A stretch of 13,116 nt of DNA from Clostridia bacterium. GTDB lineage: Bacteria; Bacillota_A; Clostridia; Christensenellales; Aristaeellaceae. The notes under the pieces are model-generated. The model did no database searches. It was not told the DNA's origin and worked only from the letters and a program-made list of their open reading frames with translations. The number at the start of each line of letters is the position of its first letter. The stretch's first letter is position 1. Location: the NCBI GenBank assembly GCA_025997215.1, contig BNUH01000081.1, positions 1-13,116 on the forward strand, written 5' to 3'. Both the position numbers and the translations under genes were made by a program. This document shows positions 11,756-13,116 of the stretch, one piece after another.

Positions 11756-13116
11756 ATGAAATCAACAATCGAGATTCTGGGCAGATTGAACAGGGATTCT
11801 GCCATGAACACAAATGAAGTGTTCACGCGTGTCTACCGCTACATGCTGCGACCGGACATTTACCACGTTGCGTATCGAAATCTATACGCGAACAATGGCG
11901 CGGCCACAAAAGGCGTAAACGACGACACGGCAGACGGCTTCGGTGAGGAGAAAATCAACCGTATCATTGAACGGTTGAAAGATGGTTCATTTGAACCCTC
12001 ACCTGTTCGCAGAACGTATATCAGAAAGAAAACCAACAGCGCCAAACTGCGTCCGTTAGGTATTCCAACCTTTACGGATAAGCTGGTGCAGGAAGTGATC
12101 CGACTGATACTGGAAGCGATATACGAACCCGTCTTTCTGCCATGTTCGCATGGTTTTCGTCCGAAACGAAGCTGCCATACGGCACTTGCGGAGTTAAAGA
12201 AGAGCTTTACTGGCGTCAAATGGTTTATTGAGGGCGACATCAAAGGGTGTTTCGATAATATCGATCACCATGTGTTGATCAGCTTGATTGAACGGAAAAT
12301 CAAGGACGCACGTTTCATCCAATTGCTCTGGAAATTTCTAAAAGCAGGATATATGGAAAACTGGCGGTATAACGCCACGTACAGCGGCACGCCGCAGGGC
12401 GGTATTGTCTCGCCGCTGCTTGCCAATATCTACTTGCATGAGCTGGATAAACGAGTACTCAGTGAGAAGGAAGCATTTGACCTGCCACGAAAAAGCTACT
12501 ATAACTCCGCGTACTCCAGCCAAGCTGCCAAGGTGCACGTCTTACGTAAAAAGATCGGCGAGGCTGCTGCCAACGAACGCCCAGAACTGATTAAGGTGTT
12601 GAAAAACGCCCGCAAGATTCTGCAATCAATACCCGCGAAGATGCAGACCGACAAACGGCTGGTCTACATCCGTTATGCTGATGACTTTATCATCGGCGTC
12701 AACGGTGATAAAGCGGACTGTGAGCGAATCAAACATGATCTGGGACAATTCGTGAGCGATACCCTGAAAATGGAACTGAGCGCTGAAAAGACCCTCATCA
12801 CGCATAGCAGCGAGAAGGCGCGATTCCTAGGGTATGATATCCGTGTCCGTAGAGAAAATGCGGTAAAGCCTAATGGTCTAGGCTATACACAGCGCACGCT
12901 GAACTATAAGGTGGAACTGGGCATACCATTCAAAGATAAGATCGAACGATTCTTGTTTGATAAGAAAGTTGTATGGCAAGATGCATATGGGTATCTCAAG
13001 CCATGCCATCGAACCAAACTTGTTCATCTCAGTGACCTGGAGATAGTAACTGCGTACAATGCTGAACTAAGAGGGATCTGCGGATACTATAGTTTAGCCG
13101 TGGACTATGCGCATCT
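11756..13116 (+). CDS. ltrA: LtrA-like group II intron reverse transcriptase/maturase (partial)
   Basis: The first 453 codons of an intron-encoded protein, open to the window edge. LtrA of Ll.LtrB is about 600 residues, so the end of the maturase (X) region and any DNA-binding and HNH endonuclease domains would be outside. Reverse transcriptase motifs are intact: KLRPLGIPTFTDKLVQEVI; SHGFRPKRSCHTAL; EGDIKGCFDNIDH, with catalytic Asp161; TPQGGIVSPLLANIYLHELD, with PQGG from residue 213; YIRYADDFIIGV, with YADD at 307-310; and EKARFLGYDI. A charged insertion before YADD (about residues 237-300) is characteristic of the mitochondrial-like/LtrA class. The protein should help the intron fold and splice and copy it into new DNA sites. 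Nothing visible inactivates it. Confidence 0.93.
   Translation, partial: MKSTIEILGRLNRDSAMNTNEVFTRVYRYMLRPDIYHVAYRNLYANNGAATKGVNDDTADGFGEEKINRIIERLKDGSFEPSPVRRTYIRKKTNSAKLRPLGIPTFTDKLVQEVIRLILEAIYEPVFLPCSHGFRPKRSCHTALAELKKSFTGVKWFIEGDIKGCFDNIDHHVLISLIERKIKDARFIQLLWKFLKAGYMENWRYNATYSGTPQGGIVSPLLANIYLHELDKRVLSEKEAFDLPRKSYYNSAYSSQAAKVHVLRKKIGEAAANERPELIKVLKNARKILQSIPAKMQTDKRLVYIRYADDFIIGVNGDKADCERIKHDLGQFVSDTLKMELSAEKTLITHSSEKARFLGYDIRVRRENAVKPNGLGYTQRTLNYKVELGIPFKDKIERFLFDKKVVWQDAYGYLKPCHRTKLVHLSDLEIVTAYNAELRGICGYYSLAVDYAH

Larger units (their letters stand above)
11203..13116 (+). mobile_element. Group II intron, Ll.LtrB-like (IIA), 5' part
   Basis: A retroelement that splices as RNA and can insert into DNA by reverse splicing. 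The 5' boundary GTGCGCCCAGATAGGG at 11203 is the same as that of the lactococcal Ll.LtrB intron. The next 550 bases carry recognisable blocks of that intron: CCTAACCGAAAGGCGAAAGC, GGGAACAGAGCACGG, CTAACTGGGGATACCCTAAA, CAAGGGTACGGAG, CGTAGTAGTCTGAG and GGTAACGCC. An LtrA-like reading frame sits in domain IV. The intron lies in sense orientation in the tail gene. Domains V and VI and the 3' boundary are outside the window, so whether the element is complete cannot be judged, but nothing here is broken. Confidence 0.93.

Noticed and set aside
1..13116. CRISPR array, tRNA gene, integrase or attachment site
   Set aside because: I looked on both strands and saw no regularly spaced repeats, no tRNA-like cloverleaf and no recombinase motifs.

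Overview
The window is a stretch of a tailed (siphovirus-type) phage or prophage genome. The host is most likely a member of the Bacillota: ribosome-binding sites are mostly strong AGGAGG-type, the endolysin is an NlpC/P60 + SH3 enzyme, one holin is of the LL-H type, and the group II intron at the right edge is of the Ll.LtrB (IIA / mitochondrial-like) class. The late genes are of moderate to high GC (a sample of the capsid gene is about 58%), while a sample of the minus-strand PIN island is about 42%. The host genus cannot be told from the sequence.

Layout, left to right on the plus strand. (1) 1-3223 is a lysis cassette: a hairpin, NlpC/P60-SH3 endolysin, a very glycine-rich protein, a 59-residue lone SH3 protein, a membrane protein with two predicted transmembrane segments and an external domain, and two different holins. 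The genes overlap or almost touch. (2) 3239-3869 is a minus-strand island: a PIN-domain protein followed by a 65-residue partner, resembling a toxin-antitoxin pair, with its own promoter next to an 11-G homopolymer. (3) 3980-5590 is the large terminase subunit. (4) 5580-6362 is a minus-strand Fic-domain protein with its own extended -10 promoter. (5) 6519-11181 is a standard HK97-like head module: portal, ClpP-type prohead protease, major capsid protein, gp6-like connector, head-tail adaptor, HK97 gp10-like protein and a tail-completion-like protein. (6) At 11182 a gene opens with TTG and reads MATIGMD, which looks like a major tail tube protein. After seven codons it is cut by a group II intron that runs to the end of the window and carries an LtrA-like reverse transcriptase/maturase.

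How the parts fit: plus-strand genes package DNA, build the head and lyse the cell. The minus-strand PIN/partner and Fic units look like morons (host-interaction cargo) on either side of terL. No small terminase gene is visible between the lysis genes and terL. The most striking feature is the intron. Its inferred exon-binding loops match the flanking tail-gene exon, and unspliced mRNA would end after 14 codons, so making the tail tube should depend on intron splicing. The 3' end of the intron and exon 2 lie beyond the window. No tRNA, rRNA, CRISPR array, integrase or att site was seen.
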